Assembly: GCA_902768065.1 (NCBI GenBank)
Contig: CACXJP010000002.1
Coordinates: 17,092 to 81,091, forward strand
Source: an uncultured Erysipelotrichaceae bacterium
GTDB taxonomy: Bacteria > Bacillota_I > Bacilli_A > RF39 > UBA660
Length of the DNA: 64,000 nt
Direction: 5' to 3'
Under the pieces are notes generated by a model. It was given only the letters and a program-made list of their open reading frames with translations, had not been told where the DNA came from and ran no database searches. Positions 18,115-27,119 of this stretch are shown piece after piece; the stretch's first letter is position 1, and every line of letters begins with the position of its first letter. A program made the position numbers and the translations under genes.

Positions 18115-18990
18115 TTAATTCAATCCGCCAGCCATTATCCTATATTTTATATTTGTATCCCATATGTTAGTCAGTTCATCAAAATTTTCATCTGGGAATA
18201 ACATCAGATGTGCTAATTCGTCTAATTCTTTTAATTCTTCTTCAGTTAAATTAAAGTTTTTTTCTAAAACATATCTAGGTACAAAATCAAAAATTATTTC
18301 ATCATTCATTAATGAATGAAAATCATAGAATAGTGCTCTTATTGCAGCAGGTAATCCGATAGTTACTGGATCTGAGGCATATAATATATTTTTATCTTCC
18401 ATCTTTTTATTTCTTAGGCTTAAATAAGCTTCCGCACCTAATAGAAATCTATCTCTTGGTATATCATTTAAATCAAACTCTATTTTGGTATCTCCCCATT
18501 GATTATCAGCATCAACTAATACCCATCTATTTTTTTCATAACTATAGTATTCTGTAATCCAATGATCATAATATATACCATCATGTCTTAAATATTCTGC
18601 AAATCCACTTCTTACACGAGTTGGTATTCCTTTTGCTTTTAAGATTGATGCAAGTAGTACTGCTTCACCTCTACATGTAACGTGAATTTTATCTTCTACT
18701 TTTCTATCTACACTATAATTCGTATCTCTTCTTAATAATTCAGCTAACATAGATTGTGCTGTTGGAAATATATCATCTTCAAAAACTATACTTGTTTTTG
18801 GGACTTGTTTTAAATCATCCCACCAGCCATCTTGTAAATTATTCCATATTATTATTGGATGTATTATTTGCATTCTTTGTAATTTTGCTAATTCTTTAAT
18901 ATCATTTGGCAATTTCATTGCGAATTCTTTATATAATCCTAAGTCAGTATATGGACTTGTTTTTTTATAAAAATCTAATATTTTATTCAT
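18115..18990 (-). CDS. Transglutaminase-like (papain-fold) protein
   Basis: 291 residues, cytoplasmic by appearance. The catalytic triad of the transglutaminase-like superfamily is visible: Cys in VTCRGEAVLLASILKAKGIP, His in YYDHWITEYY and Asp in WVLVDADNQW. The flanking sequences (IPTRVRSGFAEY) are typical of the core. Members act as peptidases, amidases or cross-linkers. It begins 20 bp upstream of the NUDIX gene and is probably cotranscribed with it. AGAGAGG lies before the ATG at 18990. Confidence 0.75.
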   Translation of the reverse strand: MNKILDFYKKTSPYTDLGLYKEFAMKLPNDIKELAKLQRMQIIHPIIIWNNLQDGWWDDLKQVPKTSIVFEDDIFPTAQSMLAELLRRDTNYSVDRKVEDKIHVTCRGEAVLLASILKAKGIPTRVRSGFAEYLRHDGIYYDHWITEYYSYEKNRWVLVDADNQWGDTKIEFDLNDIPRDRFLLGAEAYLSLRNKKMEDKNILYASDPVTIGLPAAIRALFYDFHSLMNDEIIFDFVPRYVLEKNFNLTEEELKELDELAHLMLFPDENFDELTNIWDTNIKYRIMAGGLN

Positions 18991-19030
18991 ATCAAATACC
19001 TCTCTCTAACTAATTATTATCTATTTTCAT

Positions 19031-19104
19031 ATAGAACGAATTTTTAAACTTTTTCGTTTCACAAAATTATATAAAACGAATTTTTGTTATTTTTCGTTGT
19101 ATAA
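19031..19104. repeat. Two tandem AACGAA/TTCGTT palindromes
   Basis: Two units about 40 bp apart each contain AACGAA...TTCGTT (19035-19058 and 19075-19098) preceded by an ATATARAACGAA motif. They lie directly behind the stop of the element's repressor gene and before the transglutaminase promoter region, so they may be terminators or protein sites at the left edge of the mobilizable element. Confidence 0.45.
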
Positions 19105-19105
19105 A

Positions 19106-19627
19106 CTAATTTTTCTTTGGTAATTTTTCATAATTGTATTTATGCTCTGCAAATTCTAATTCATCAAAAGCAAATTGTATATCCTCAATCGCTTTATCTA
19201 TTGTATATAAACTGTCTTTATTATCTTTCATAATTTGTAAGTGTTCTATTGTATTAAATAACTTTTGTCTTGCATCACTTACTTTTTTTCTTTTTTCAGT
19301 ATCGAAATCTAATAAATTTCTTTGAGATTCTTCATAATTTTTAATCATTTCTTTTAAATCCTTGCTAGATTTATTTGCATATTTATCTTTAGAAAAATAG
19401 AAAAGCATTTCATCATAACCTGCAACTTTTAATAATTTTTGCAATGACATATCTAACGTTTCAGCAATCTTACGTAGATCATCAATATCTACTTTTTTTA
19501 TTTTTCCATTAATTAAATCATTTAAAGTGCTTCTACTTATACCAGTTAATTTAGCAAGTTCTCTTTGAGAAATACCTTTTTCTACTCTTGCTGATTCAAT
19601 TAAATTCTTAAGTTCTTCTGAGTTCAT
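19106..19627 (-). CDS. XRE-family repressor of the mobilizable element
   Basis: 173 residues. The N-terminal helix-turn-helix (about residues 10-62) reads RVEKGISQRELAKLTGISRSTLNDLINGKIKKVDIDDLRKIAETLDMSLQ; the remainder is a charged, probably coiled-coil region. It is divergent from the element operon starting at 19791, and the shared gap holds TCGGACA repeats over a promoter, the usual arrangement for an element immunity repressor. Confidence 0.85.
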   Translation of the reverse strand: MNSEELKNLIESARVEKGISQRELAKLTGISRSTLNDLINGKIKKVDIDDLRKIAETLDMSLQKLLKVAGYDEMLFYFSKDKYANKSSKDLKEMIKNYEESQRNLLDFDTEKRKKVSDARQKLFNTIEHLQIMKDNKDSLYTIDKAIEDIQFAFDELEFAEHKYNYEKLPKKN

Positions 19628-19701
19628 TTAATCACTTCTTTCTTCCCTTTTGTTCCTTCACAATTTAATTTTATCACTTTTTTAATTATTTGTCTATATT
19701 T

Positions 19702-19758
19702 TCGGACAAAAAGTATTGACATCTTTTTCGGACAATGTTATATTTAAATTGTCCTTAA
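19702..19758 (+). promoter_or_regulatory. Element promoter with repeated TCGGACA operator
   Basis: TTGACA at 19716-19721, a 17-base spacer and TATATT at 19739-19744 form a good sigma-A-type promoter for the plus-strand operon. TCGGACA occurs at 19702-19708 and, inside the spacer, at 19728-19734. An inverted pair TTGTCC / TCGGAC follows at about 19749-19766. The divergent XRE protein is the obvious candidate to bind here. Confidence 0.7.
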
Positions 19759-19790
19759 TATCGGACGTTATTTTAGAAAGGAGGATTTGT

Positions 19791-20045
19791 ATGAAATTAC
19801 TAAAGAAACAAACTACTAACGAATATGTAATACCTAAAGATTTGTCAGTTAGTGCTATAGGTATGCTTAACTCTCTATTAGTTAGATCTAATGATGAACT
19901 AGAGAATGTCGACCTCTACTCTCTTAGTAATGATAGTAGAAAAGATGTTGCTCTAGCATTTAGAGAATTAAGAAAAAAGAAATATATTATATATAGTTCT
20001 TTAGATGATACATATTACATTTATGTATCACCACAAAACAATTAG
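19791..20045 (+). CDS. Small winged-helix-like protein of the element
   Basis: 84 residues from the ATG at 19791, preceded by AAAGGAGG; the frame open further upstream has no ribosome site. It contains LSVSAIGMLNSLLVRS and a helix-wing pattern DVALAFRELRKKKYIIYSSLDDTYYIYV, like the small replication or control proteins of Gram-positive elements. First gene of the operon behind the operator region; it ends in TAG. Confidence 0.55.
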   Translation: MKLLKKQTTNEYVIPKDLSVSAIGMLNSLLVRSNDELENVDLYSLSNDSRKDVALAFRELRKKKYIIYSSLDDTYYIYVSPQNN

Positions 20046-20061
20046 GAAGGAGGGAAAAAAT

Positions 20062-20313
20062 ATGTCTGCAGAAGAAACATTAAATTTAATAGCTAAGCAA
20101 TGGTGCACCCTAGAAGATATTATGAAGTTAGGACATCTAGGAAGAAATTCTGCACTAAAGGCTAAAAAGAAGATAAAAGAAAGGCTTGAAAAACAAGGTT
20201 ATCTTATTCCAAAGTCTGTTGTTCCAACTAAAGAAGTTGTAGCATTCTTTGATATTGATATACCTTATTTAGAATCTAGAGTTTATAGTAAAGAATTAAC
20301 TAAAAAATTGTGA
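20062..20313 (+). CDS. DUF3173-like small DNA-binding protein
   Basis: 83 residues from the ATG at 20062, with GGAAGGAGGG upstream. LEDIMKLGHLGRNSALKAKKKIKERLEKQGY followed by VVPTKEVVAFFDID resembles the DUF3173/excisionase-like proteins that accompany integrases in integrative elements. It may bind element ends or control excision; this is inferred from size and context. Confidence 0.5.
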   Translation: MSAEETLNLIAKQWCTLEDIMKLGHLGRNSALKAKKKIKERLEKQGYLIPKSVVPTKEVVAFFDIDIPYLESRVYSKELTKKL

Positions 20314-20327
20314 GAAAGGAGATACAA

Positions 20328-21278
20328 ATGAAACAATTAAATGAAATAAATAAGACCATAAAAAAAGATATCATCGTTGAGAACTTAATGATATCAAATG
20401 GAGTTTATCTACTTGTATCTCATCCTAAGGTTGGCAAGTCAATGTTTGCCCAGCAACTTGCCTTCTCTCTTACTACTGGAGAAGATTTTTTAGGATTTAA
20501 AGTAAATCCCTCTCATGTCTTATATATTACCACAGAGGGAGATATAAATCAATTAGAAACAAGATTTAAGTTAATGAATTTAAAGCCTAAATTAGATAAA
20601 CTTCACATAATAGATTCAGATGATATATCAGATTTTTATATTAGAGATATTGAATATGATATTCATCAGTTAGCATCCAATAATCAAAAACTATTTGTGA
20701 TTATGGATATGTTAAAAGATATAAAATTTGATACTAGTTATGATTTAAATAACTATCAAGAAATAAATGATGTTGTATTTAGAAAATTAAAAGAATTATG
20801 TAAAAAGTATAATATCACATTACTTGTTACTCATCACTTAAATAAAAGAGATGACACTATGGGCAGTGTTGGATTAAATGCTGATGTATCTGGAATTATT
20901 AAATTAAAGGAATCAAGAAATGATTATAATAAACTAACTTTGGATTATAAAGGTAGAGATTTAGGTAGATTAGAATTAAATTTAAAAAGAAATGATAATC
21001 AAACATTTAGTGTTGTTGATGAAAATAACAATGATGAGACTGATTATAATCTACTCTTATTTATAAAATATGCAGTTTCTAAAAAAGATTTTGATTATAC
21101 AATATCAGATATTTTATCTAAAACAAATATTTTATTAACTCCAACACAACTTGGAGGTTTAATTCAAAGAAACCTAAAAGTGTTGGAGCATGAAGGTCTT
21201 CATATAACAAATAAGAGAAATGGTAATCAAAGATTATGGCATTGTACTTATGAAGGACCTTCAGAAAATAATGAATGA
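20328..21278 (+). CDS. RecA-fold ATPase (RepA-like) of the element
   Basis: 316 residues from the ATG at 20328 with AAAGGAG eight bases upstream. Walker A (SHPKVGKSMFAQQLAF) is near residue 38, Walker B (LFVIMDMLKDI) near 125, and TLLVTHHLNKRDD with MGSVGLNADVSGIIKL follows, as in RepA/RadA-like hexameric helicases of plasmids and phages. The C-terminal 90 residues look like a winged-helix domain. It probably acts in element replication after excision. Confidence 0.75.
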   Translation: MKQLNEINKTIKKDIIVENLMISNGVYLLVSHPKVGKSMFAQQLAFSLTTGEDFLGFKVNPSHVLYITTEGDINQLETRFKLMNLKPKLDKLHIIDSDDISDFYIRDIEYDIHQLASNNQKLFVIMDMLKDIKFDTSYDLNNYQEINDVVFRKLKELCKKYNITLLVTHHLNKRDDTMGSVGLNADVSGIIKLKESRNDYNKLTLDYKGRDLGRLELNLKRNDNQTFSVVDENNNDETDYNLLLFIKYAVSKKDFDYTISDILSKTNILLTPTQLGGLIQRNLKVLEHEGLHITNKRNGNQRLWHCTYEGPSENNE

Positions 21279-21536
21279 AAGTGGCACGTTCTGACCTGTA
21301 AGGTTGGAAGTGGCGATAGTGAATTCATTATAAATTAATTAAAAGATATAGTATATCGTTTAATTAATCTTGTGATAGCGAATGCCTTTATTTGAGCAAA
21401 CAAATATTGGCTCTAGCTATTACAAGCATAAAGGATTCTAAGGAATATTCCTTAGCTCACGGTTGGGCATATACAATTATGCCCTAGTGAGATAGAGTAT
21501 TATTTTAAAAACAGATTTGAAAGGAGGCAAAAATAA
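21279..21536 (+). other. Gene-free region with hairpins, candidate origin of transfer
   Basis: 258 bp between the ATPase and relaxase genes without an ORF. Paired segments: ATTAATTAAA/TTTAATTAAT (21334-21343 and 21359-21368), the palindrome AAGGAATATTCCTT (21440-21453) and CTCAC..GGGCAT/ATGCCC..GTGAG (21456-21491). The last lies about 45 bp before the relaxase start, where MobV elements usually keep their origin of transfer. The role is inferred. Confidence 0.5.
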
Positions 21537-22919
21537 ATGTACTCAGGTAAACAAGCACTACGATTAGAGAAGTTTAAAGCATCAGATATTGGTGGATTAG
21601 ATAAAGAATTAAAAGAAAGAAAAGGATCGGGTAAATATGATAGCACTAGAACTCCATATAATATTGAACTCATAAATTATGATGGCCCTACTCTTGCTAG
21701 TTCAACTTATGATTATCTTTATTCAAACAATATAAACTATAATCCAAATAAAAAAAGTACTAAGGTATTAAATGGATTAATAATATCAAGTGGTCAGAAA
21801 TTTTTTGAGCATTATGGAATGGAATTTAAAGATACTGGAGAAGTTTATAAAACTGGAGATAACGCTGGTAAACCAATTAAACATGTAATTATAGATGAAA
21901 AACATGGATTACCAACTGAAATAAGAAGATTCTTTGATGAAAGTCTTAACTTTATTTCTAATTATGTTGGTAAAGAAAATATTAGATATGCAGCAATACA
22001 TCTCGATGAATCTACACCACACATGCATATCTACTTTAATCCAGTTGTAAATGAAGTTAAAAGAAAAGTATTTGAACTAGATGAAAATGGTCATCAATTA
22101 AAACATGAAATAACTAATAAAAAGGGAGAAAAGAAATTAGTACCTATTCAAAAGAAAGATGAGAATGGAAAAAATATTTATGAAACTGTTAAAGGTAAAT
22201 TTTTAAACTCAGATCAATTTTGGAAACAAAAAGGTGGTAATGCTTCATATACTCTTTTACAAGATGATTATAATGAATTTATTAAATCTAAAGGTTATAA
22301 CTTATTTAGAGGCGAAATTGGTGGTGATAAAACTCATTTAACTAATGCTATGAAACAACAAAAAGAACTAAATGCTCTAAACAAAGAAATAAGAAAAGAA
22401 AATGAACTATTAAAAGAGGCAAATAAGAGTCAAAATGAGTTTATTGATAAAGTTGATAAAGAAACTGCTAAAGATATCTTAAATCCTGTTAAAAAAGGTC
22501 TTATTAAGCAATATAAAGATGAAGATATTGATAATCTATCTACTTATTCAAAAGAACTTGCTGAAGATAATTTAAGGAAAGATTTAGAGATTAAATCTCT
22601 TACTGAAGAAGTTAATAGTTTTAAATCTGGTAAAGCTTATAAGGAACAAAATAAAATTATAGCTAATCAAAAAATTATTATTAACCAAAAAGATGATGAA
22701 ATAAATACTTGGAAGAATAAATTTGAAGAATTAGCAGATGAATTTAAGAATTTTAAGAAAAAAATTCAAGATAAGATATACTCTCTTACTTCTAAAATAT
22801 TTGAAATTCTTCATATACCTTATTCTTGGCATGAAGCAAATGATATTGATTATGCTATTGATACTACAAGAGATTATTTAAAGAAATATTCAAAATCTAA
22901 AGATGATTTAGAAAGATGA
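21537..22919 (+). CDS. mobV: MobV-family relaxase (Mob/Pre)
   Basis: 460 residues. The N-terminal half is the relaxase: ALRLEKFKASDIGGLDKELKER at the start and the metal-binding motif AIHLDESTPHMHIYF near residue 154 (HxDExTPHxH). The C-terminal half is a long charged coiled coil. MobV proteins nick the origin of transfer and let an element be mobilised by a conjugative helper; no conjugation apparatus lies in this window. AAAGGAGG precedes the ATG, and the gene ends 84 bp before the integrase. Confidence 0.9.
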   Translation: MYSGKQALRLEKFKASDIGGLDKELKERKGSGKYDSTRTPYNIELINYDGPTLASSTYDYLYSNNINYNPNKKSTKVLNGLIISSGQKFFEHYGMEFKDTGEVYKTGDNAGKPIKHVIIDEKHGLPTEIRRFFDESLNFISNYVGKENIRYAAIHLDESTPHMHIYFNPVVNEVKRKVFELDENGHQLKHEITNKKGEKKLVPIQKKDENGKNIYETVKGKFLNSDQFWKQKGGNASYTLLQDDYNEFIKSKGYNLFRGEIGGDKTHLTNAMKQQKELNALNKEIRKENELLKEANKSQNEFIDKVDKETAKDILNPVKKGLIKQYKDEDIDNLSTYSKELAEDNLRKDLEIKSLTEEVNSFKSGKAYKEQNKIIANQKIIINQKDDEINTWKNKFEELADEFKNFKKKIQDKIYSLTSKIFEILHIPYSWHEANDIDYAIDTTRDYLKKYSKSKDDLER

Positions 22920-22954
22920 TTTATAATATTATCAGTTTATATGATAAAATAAGA

Positions 22955-22967
22955 TTGTTACGAACTG
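22955..22967 (+). repeat. TTGTTACGAACTG motif before the integrase
   Basis: The 13-mer TTGTTACGAACTG occurs three times in the window: here, 36 bp upstream of the integrase start, and in reverse complement inside island-end blocks A (7990-8002) and B (14099-14111). The flank GRTAT is also kept. It links the islands to this integrase and may be a recombinase or excisionase site. Confidence 0.55.
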
Positions 22968-23003
22968 GTATATTTATAAATTCCAACAAAGGAGGAACAA
23001 TAT

Positions 23004-24122
23004 ATGGGAATATATAAATTACCTAAAAATCAATGGACTAAAGATGGTCGTAAATATAAATATTATTGGAACGAAAAAGATAAGAGTGGAAAATGGAAAA
23101 AGAAATTTTCACAAGCATATAAAACTAAACTAGATGCAATGAATGCTGAAAGAGAGTTTCTAAATAATAAGGTTGAGTTTGGTGGAGATATGGATATGAC
23201 ATTTGGTACTCTTACCGACCAATATATTGAATCACAAAAAAACAAAGTTCGTAGAAGAACTATGGAAACATATTTAAAAAGAAGAAGATATTTTACTAGT
23301 TTTGAAAATGTTAAGTTAAAAGATATGGATGGCAATTTATATCACAAGTTTCAACAAGAATTATGGGATAAACCTATTAAATGTTCTAGTAGAAATGATA
23401 TTCAAAAATTTCTTAAGATTATTCTTAACTGGGGTATGAAAATGTATGATATTAATTTAATGCGTTTTTATAAGAAAATAGAGTTCTTCAAAGATCCAAA
23501 TGAGATGAAAGAAGAAAAAGATGTTTATACTTTTGAAGAATTTCAAAAATATATTACTGGTGCTACTAATCTAAATGATAAGACAATGTTTGAAATGTTA
23601 TATTATTGTGGATTACGTCGTGGTGAATGTCGTGGACTTCAATGGTCTGATATAGATTGGAATAATAAACTAGTATCTATTACTAAACAAGCTAATAGTG
23701 TTAAGGATAGTCAAAAGTATTATGAATTGACACCACCAAAAACATCTAAAAGTATTAGAACATTACCTCTTACTGATGTCTTATACAATGATTTAGTAAA
23801 TCTTTATAATGAGAAAAAGAAATACTATGGATTTAATGAAAAATGGTTTATATTTGGAGAACTTGATCCATTAACATTTGGAATGATGCATAGAATAAAT
23901 AAACGAATTGCTGAAAATGCTGATATTAGAAGAATAGCACTACACTGTTTTAGACATAGTTGTGCATCGCTTTTAATAAATACAGGACAACCAGTAACAA
24001 CAGTATCTAAGTATTTAGGACATGCTAGTACTAAAGAAACTTTAGATACTTATGCTCACATGTTTCCAAATAATCTTACTAATGTAAAAAATACCATAGA
24101 TAATTTAAATCTAGGTATTTAA
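23004..24122 (+). CDS. int: Tyrosine recombinase/integrase of the element
   Basis: 372 residues. The N-terminus has an arm-binding fold (YKYYWNEKDKSGKWKKKFSQAYKTKLDAMNAEREF), then a SAM-like core-binding domain. The catalytic residues are visible: Arg in CGLRRGECRGLQW, Lys region in TPPKTSKSIRTLPL, HCFRH, and LGHASTKETLDTYAHM with the nucleophile Tyr. It integrates and excises the element. GGAGG precedes the ATG. Three GGTATCTG repeats lie just behind the stop, the expected position for arm-type sites at an element end. Confidence 0.93.
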   Translation: MGIYKLPKNQWTKDGRKYKYYWNEKDKSGKWKKKFSQAYKTKLDAMNAEREFLNNKVEFGGDMDMTFGTLTDQYIESQKNKVRRRTMETYLKRRRYFTSFENVKLKDMDGNLYHKFQQELWDKPIKCSSRNDIQKFLKIILNWGMKMYDINLMRFYKKIEFFKDPNEMKEEKDVYTFEEFQKYITGATNLNDKTMFEMLYYCGLRRGECRGLQWSDIDWNNKLVSITKQANSVKDSQKYYELTPPKTSKSIRTLPLTDVLYNDLVNLYNEKKKYYGFNEKWFIFGELDPLTFGMMHRINKRIAENADIRRIALHCFRHSCASLLINTGQPVTTVSKYLGHASTKETLDTYAHMFPNNLTNVKNTIDNLNLGI

Positions 24123-24147
24123 ATAAACTTAAATAAAAAATAAATTT

Positions 24148-24189
24148 GGTATCTGAAAAAAGGTTTTTGGTATCTGGCTTGGTATCTAG
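24148..24189 (+). promoter_or_regulatory. GGTATCTG direct repeats, likely integrase arm sites
   Basis: Three copies of GGTATCTG/A (24148, 24169, 24181) within 42 bp directly after int. The same octamer, in the same plus-strand orientation, closes island-end blocks A and B. Arm-type integrase sites are usually short direct repeats near an element end. Binding is inferred. Confidence 0.55.
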
Positions 24190-24230
24190 AAAAAATTAAA
24201 AACCTCAGAAACCCTTATAAAACAAAAAGT

Positions 24231-24259
24231 GTTCCCTCTCTCGAGGGAACTTCAGGGGG
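24231..24259. repeat. Hairpin plus TTCAGGGGG junction repeat, copy 4
   Basis: GTTCCCTC and GAGGGAAC form the stem (24231-24250), followed by TTCAGGGGG (24251-24259) and then TTC as in copy 1. It lies 42 bp beyond the arm-like repeats, so it is the likely right attachment site of the mobilizable element. On the minus strand it has a T-rich tail and would terminate the gene at 24368. Confidence 0.7.
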
Positions 24260-24345
24260 TTCGGTTGAATATACTCTAACATTAAAACCGTTAGAGATAT
24301 CGGCATAGTATTTTCTACTATGCACTTTAATCATAAATGATAATT
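24260..24345. other. Two stable hairpins beside the element end
   Basis: CTCTAAC/GTTAGAG (24274-24280, 24290-24296) and GCATAGTA/TACTATGC (24303-24310, 24316-24323) are perfect stems between the junction repeat and the next minus-strand gene. On that strand they precede CCCCCTGAA and the terminator hairpin. They could be part of a 3' UTR or a small RNA. No coding potential was seen. Confidence 0.4.
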
Positions 24346-24367
24346 ATTAAATTGTCAATCGCATTTA

Positions 24368-24754
24368 TTAAAAAACATTCGAAATTTTACAATTTCTATT
24401 TTTAGTAAATACTTTATTATTTTCTATTTTTTTTCTTTCCTGAATATATCTGTTTCCAAGTCTTATAAGCTTAGAAAACACAGGTTCATTCCATAGACTT
24501 TTTTCAATGTCACTATCCCCTCTATATCCATTTCTACTAAAATAATCTAACTCTTCTAAGTACTTGAATCTAGATACCTCATAAACAAAATGATAATATT
24601 CCAAACATATACTTGGAAATGACTCTTCAATCTCTGAAATATCAATATTATCTAATAATCTCTCAACAACCTCTTCTAAAAGATCTATAAAATAATTTGA
24701 TCCTACAATATTAGTATCATACCCATTTCTTTCCAAAAAATTTCTATATTCCAT
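24368..24754 (-). CDS. Hypothetical acidic protein
   Basis: 128 residues from the ATG at 24754 (a GTG precedes it by one codon), with AGGAG about nine bases upstream. Helical, acidic in the N-terminal half (LLEEVVERLLDNIDISEIEESF) and basic at the end; no membrane helix. No family was recognised. The upstream gap contains the palindrome ACGAAATA/TATTTCGT (24800-24820 region). Confidence 0.45.
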   Translation of the reverse strand: MEYRNFLERNGYDTNIVGSNYFIDLLEEVVERLLDNIDISEIEESFPSICLEYYHFVYEVSRFKYLEELDYFSRNGYRGDSDIEKSLWNEPVFSKLIRLGNRYIQERKKIENNKVFTKNRNCKISNVF

Positions 24755-24898
24755 CACTTAAATTCTCCTTTCATTCTTTGAAATTTGTCGAAAAAAAACT
24801 ACGAAATAATATTTATTTCGTGTTTTTACTACTTATAAATTATTATTCTATTAAACCCACCGAGAAACAATAATAACAAATATAATTATATTTGTCAA

Positions 24899-26899
24899 CT
24901 ATGATTCTTTTAAAGAAATAGAATTAATCAATCTAATTTTTAATTCATCATTATCAGTATCTTTATTTAGTAAATATTCTTTAGAATCTTTCTTAGCTTG
25001 TAATAGTATTTTATAATCATTCTTTATTGATGCAATCTTAAAACTCATATCTCCTGATTGTTTTGTTCCAAATAAATCACCATGTCCTCTTAATTTAAAA
25101 TCCTCTTCTGATATAACAAAACCATCATCTTCTTTTTCCATTATTTTAAGTCTTTCTGCATCACTATCACTAATTAAGATACATTGACTTTTAGAAGTAC
25201 CCCTTCCTACTCTTCCTCGCAATTGATGTAGTGTTGATAATCCAAATCTATCTGCATCAAATATTACCATTGTAGTTGCATTAGGAACATCAACTCCAAC
25301 CTCAACAACAGTTGTAGAAATAAGTATTTGTACTTCATTATTTTTAAATTGTTCCATTATTATATCTTTAGCTCCACTAGCCATTTTTCCATGAACTATA
25401 TCTATCTTATATAAATCTTTAAAAGCTAATTTCATCTGATCCTTTAATTCATTTACTGTAGTTAAATCACTATTTTCACTTTCCTCTATTAATGGAGCAA
25501 TCACATATACTTGATGACCATTTTTTAATTCTTTATACATCATTTCAAGTACATCTTTAATTTCACTGTTCTTTTTTACAACTGTATCTATTTTTTGTCT
25601 TCCTAGAGGCTTCTCCTTAATTGTTGATACATCCATATCACCAAATATTGTAAGAGCATAAGTTCTAGGTATTGGAGTAGCACTCATATATAATACATCA
25701 GGAGTAATTCCTTTATTTTGAAGATTAGCTCTTTGATGAACACCAAATCTATGTTGTTCATCAGTTATAACTAAACCAAGATTTTGATAATTAACTTCAT
25801 CCTGAATTAAAGCATGAGTTCCAATAACCATATTAATTGAACCATCCTCTAATCCTTTATATATGCTTGCTTTATCCTTTTTAGAAGTAGAACCTGTAAG
25901 TAATACTACTTTTACTTTAGTTCCCTTCAAAAAATTAACTAGATTATTATAATGTTGAGTAGCTAATATTTCAGTAGGAGCCATTAGAGCACTTTGATAT
26001 CCAGATAAATAGTTAGCATACATTCCAATAAAAGCAACAATAGTTTTACCTGAACCAACATCTCCTTGTAATAGCCTATTCATCCTATGACTTGCTTCTA
26101 AGTCTCCAACAATTTCATCTATTGCTTTATTTTGATCATTTGTTAGTTTAAAAGGAATTTTTTTAATAAAATCATTCATTTTATCCTTATCAATAACTCT
26201 ATGTAAACCATTATTCTTTTTCTTATTAATTTGTTTTAAATAATTTATCTTAAACATAAACTCAAATAATTCTTCATACTTAAGTCTAATTGTAACTTCT
26301 TTTAATTTTTCACCTGTACTAGGATTATGAATAACATTTAGAGAAGTCTTTTTATTTAAGAAATTATACTTTTCAATATATTCTTTAGGAATACTATCCA
26401 GTATATCTCTGCCATACATAAGTAATGCCATATTTATATAAGTAGACATATTCTTATTAGTTAAACCACTAGTACAATGATAAATTGGTTCAATCTTAAC
26501 CTTATTAGATAGAGTTTCCATCTTTATATCGCTAGCAGTAATTACATTCTTTGTTTTATCAAATTTACCTATTACTGTAATTCCACTACCAACACTAAGC
26601 TGATTCTTAAGAAAAGCTCTATTAAATATAGAAACTCCAACAACACCAGATTGTGTAACTAATCTAAAGTTCATTTTATTAAGACCTGCTTTAAATCTCA
26701 TTAATATAGGTACACTTTCAACTTTTCCATCGATAACTATTTTTTCTCCATCCTGAACCTTTGTTAAATCATTTCTTTCTAAAATATCATATCTGAATGG
26801 ATAATGTGTAACTAAATCATCTATAGTATAAATACCTATTTTATTTAATAAAGAAAGGGATTTTGGTCCTATACCTCTAACATCTTTTAATTCTGCCAT
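24899..26899 (-). CDS. recG: ATP-dependent DNA helicase RecG
   Basis: 666 residues, the usual length. The N-terminal wedge/OB domain is followed by helicase motifs: Walker A LLQGDVGSGKT, DEQHRFGV (the RecG form of DEAD/H), MSATPIPRT, and motif VI TLHQLRGRVGRG. RecG remodels stalled replication forks and Holliday junctions. AAGGAAG precedes the ATG at 26899. Confidence 0.95.
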   Translation of the reverse strand: MAELKDVRGIGPKSLSLLNKIGIYTIDDLVTHYPFRYDILERNDLTKVQDGEKIVIDGKVESVPILMRFKAGLNKMNFRLVTQSGVVGVSIFNRAFLKNQLSVGSGITVIGKFDKTKNVITASDIKMETLSNKVKIEPIYHCTSGLTNKNMSTYINMALLMYGRDILDSIPKEYIEKYNFLNKKTSLNVIHNPSTGEKLKEVTIRLKYEELFEFMFKINYLKQINKKKNNGLHRVIDKDKMNDFIKKIPFKLTNDQNKAIDEIVGDLEASHRMNRLLQGDVGSGKTIVAFIGMYANYLSGYQSALMAPTEILATQHYNNLVNFLKGTKVKVVLLTGSTSKKDKASIYKGLEDGSINMVIGTHALIQDEVNYQNLGLVITDEQHRFGVHQRANLQNKGITPDVLYMSATPIPRTYALTIFGDMDVSTIKEKPLGRQKIDTVVKKNSEIKDVLEMMYKELKNGHQVYVIAPLIEESENSDLTTVNELKDQMKLAFKDLYKIDIVHGKMASGAKDIIMEQFKNNEVQILISTTVVEVGVDVPNATTMVIFDADRFGLSTLHQLRGRVGRGTSKSQCILISDSDAERLKIMEKEDDGFVISEEDFKLRGHGDLFGTKQSGDMSFKIASIKNDYKILLQAKKDSKEYLLNKDTDNDELKIRLINSISLKES

Positions 26900-27084
26900 A
26901 GAATCACTTCCTTTTCATATATAACTATCGCTCACTTCTTGCATATTATAACATATTTAACGTATTTTTTAAAGAAAAATACGTTTGTTATAAATATTAT
27001 TTATATCACAATAATATCTTTATAAATCAATATTTTAGCAAGAACAAATATATTAAAAAAAGTTAATTTTTTTTGCTATTTTTG

Positions 27085-27113
27085 TTGACAAAATACCCCT
27101 TTTCGATTAGTAT
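27085..27113 (+). promoter_or_regulatory. Strong plus-strand promoter for the candidate ncRNA
   Basis: TTGACA (27085-27090) is followed after 17 bases by TAGTAT (27108-27113), overlapping a TATAAT (27111-27116) that would give a 20-base spacer. It lies about seven bases before the first hairpin, in a stretch with no plus-strand ORF. Confidence 0.65.
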
Positions 27114-27119
27114 AATAAG

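Larger units (their letters stand above)
19031..24259 (+). mobile_element. Integrative mobilizable element (XRE, RepA-like, MobV, Int)
   Basis: The gene order of repressor, two small DNA-binding proteins, replication ATPase, relaxase and tyrosine integrase in one unit, with a divergent operator region and a gene-free oriT candidate, is that of a small integrative mobilizable element needing a conjugative helper. The right end is probably the junction repeat at 24231-24259. The left end is not clear: no TTCAGGGGG lies just left of 19031, and the nearest one is at 14078-14086, which would make a 10.2 kb unit including the ATPase and murG. Confidence 0.75.

Noticed and set aside
19716..19790. 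Upstream-extended start for the first element gene
   Set aside because: The extension runs through the promoter and operator; the ATG at 19791 has AAAGGAGG in front.
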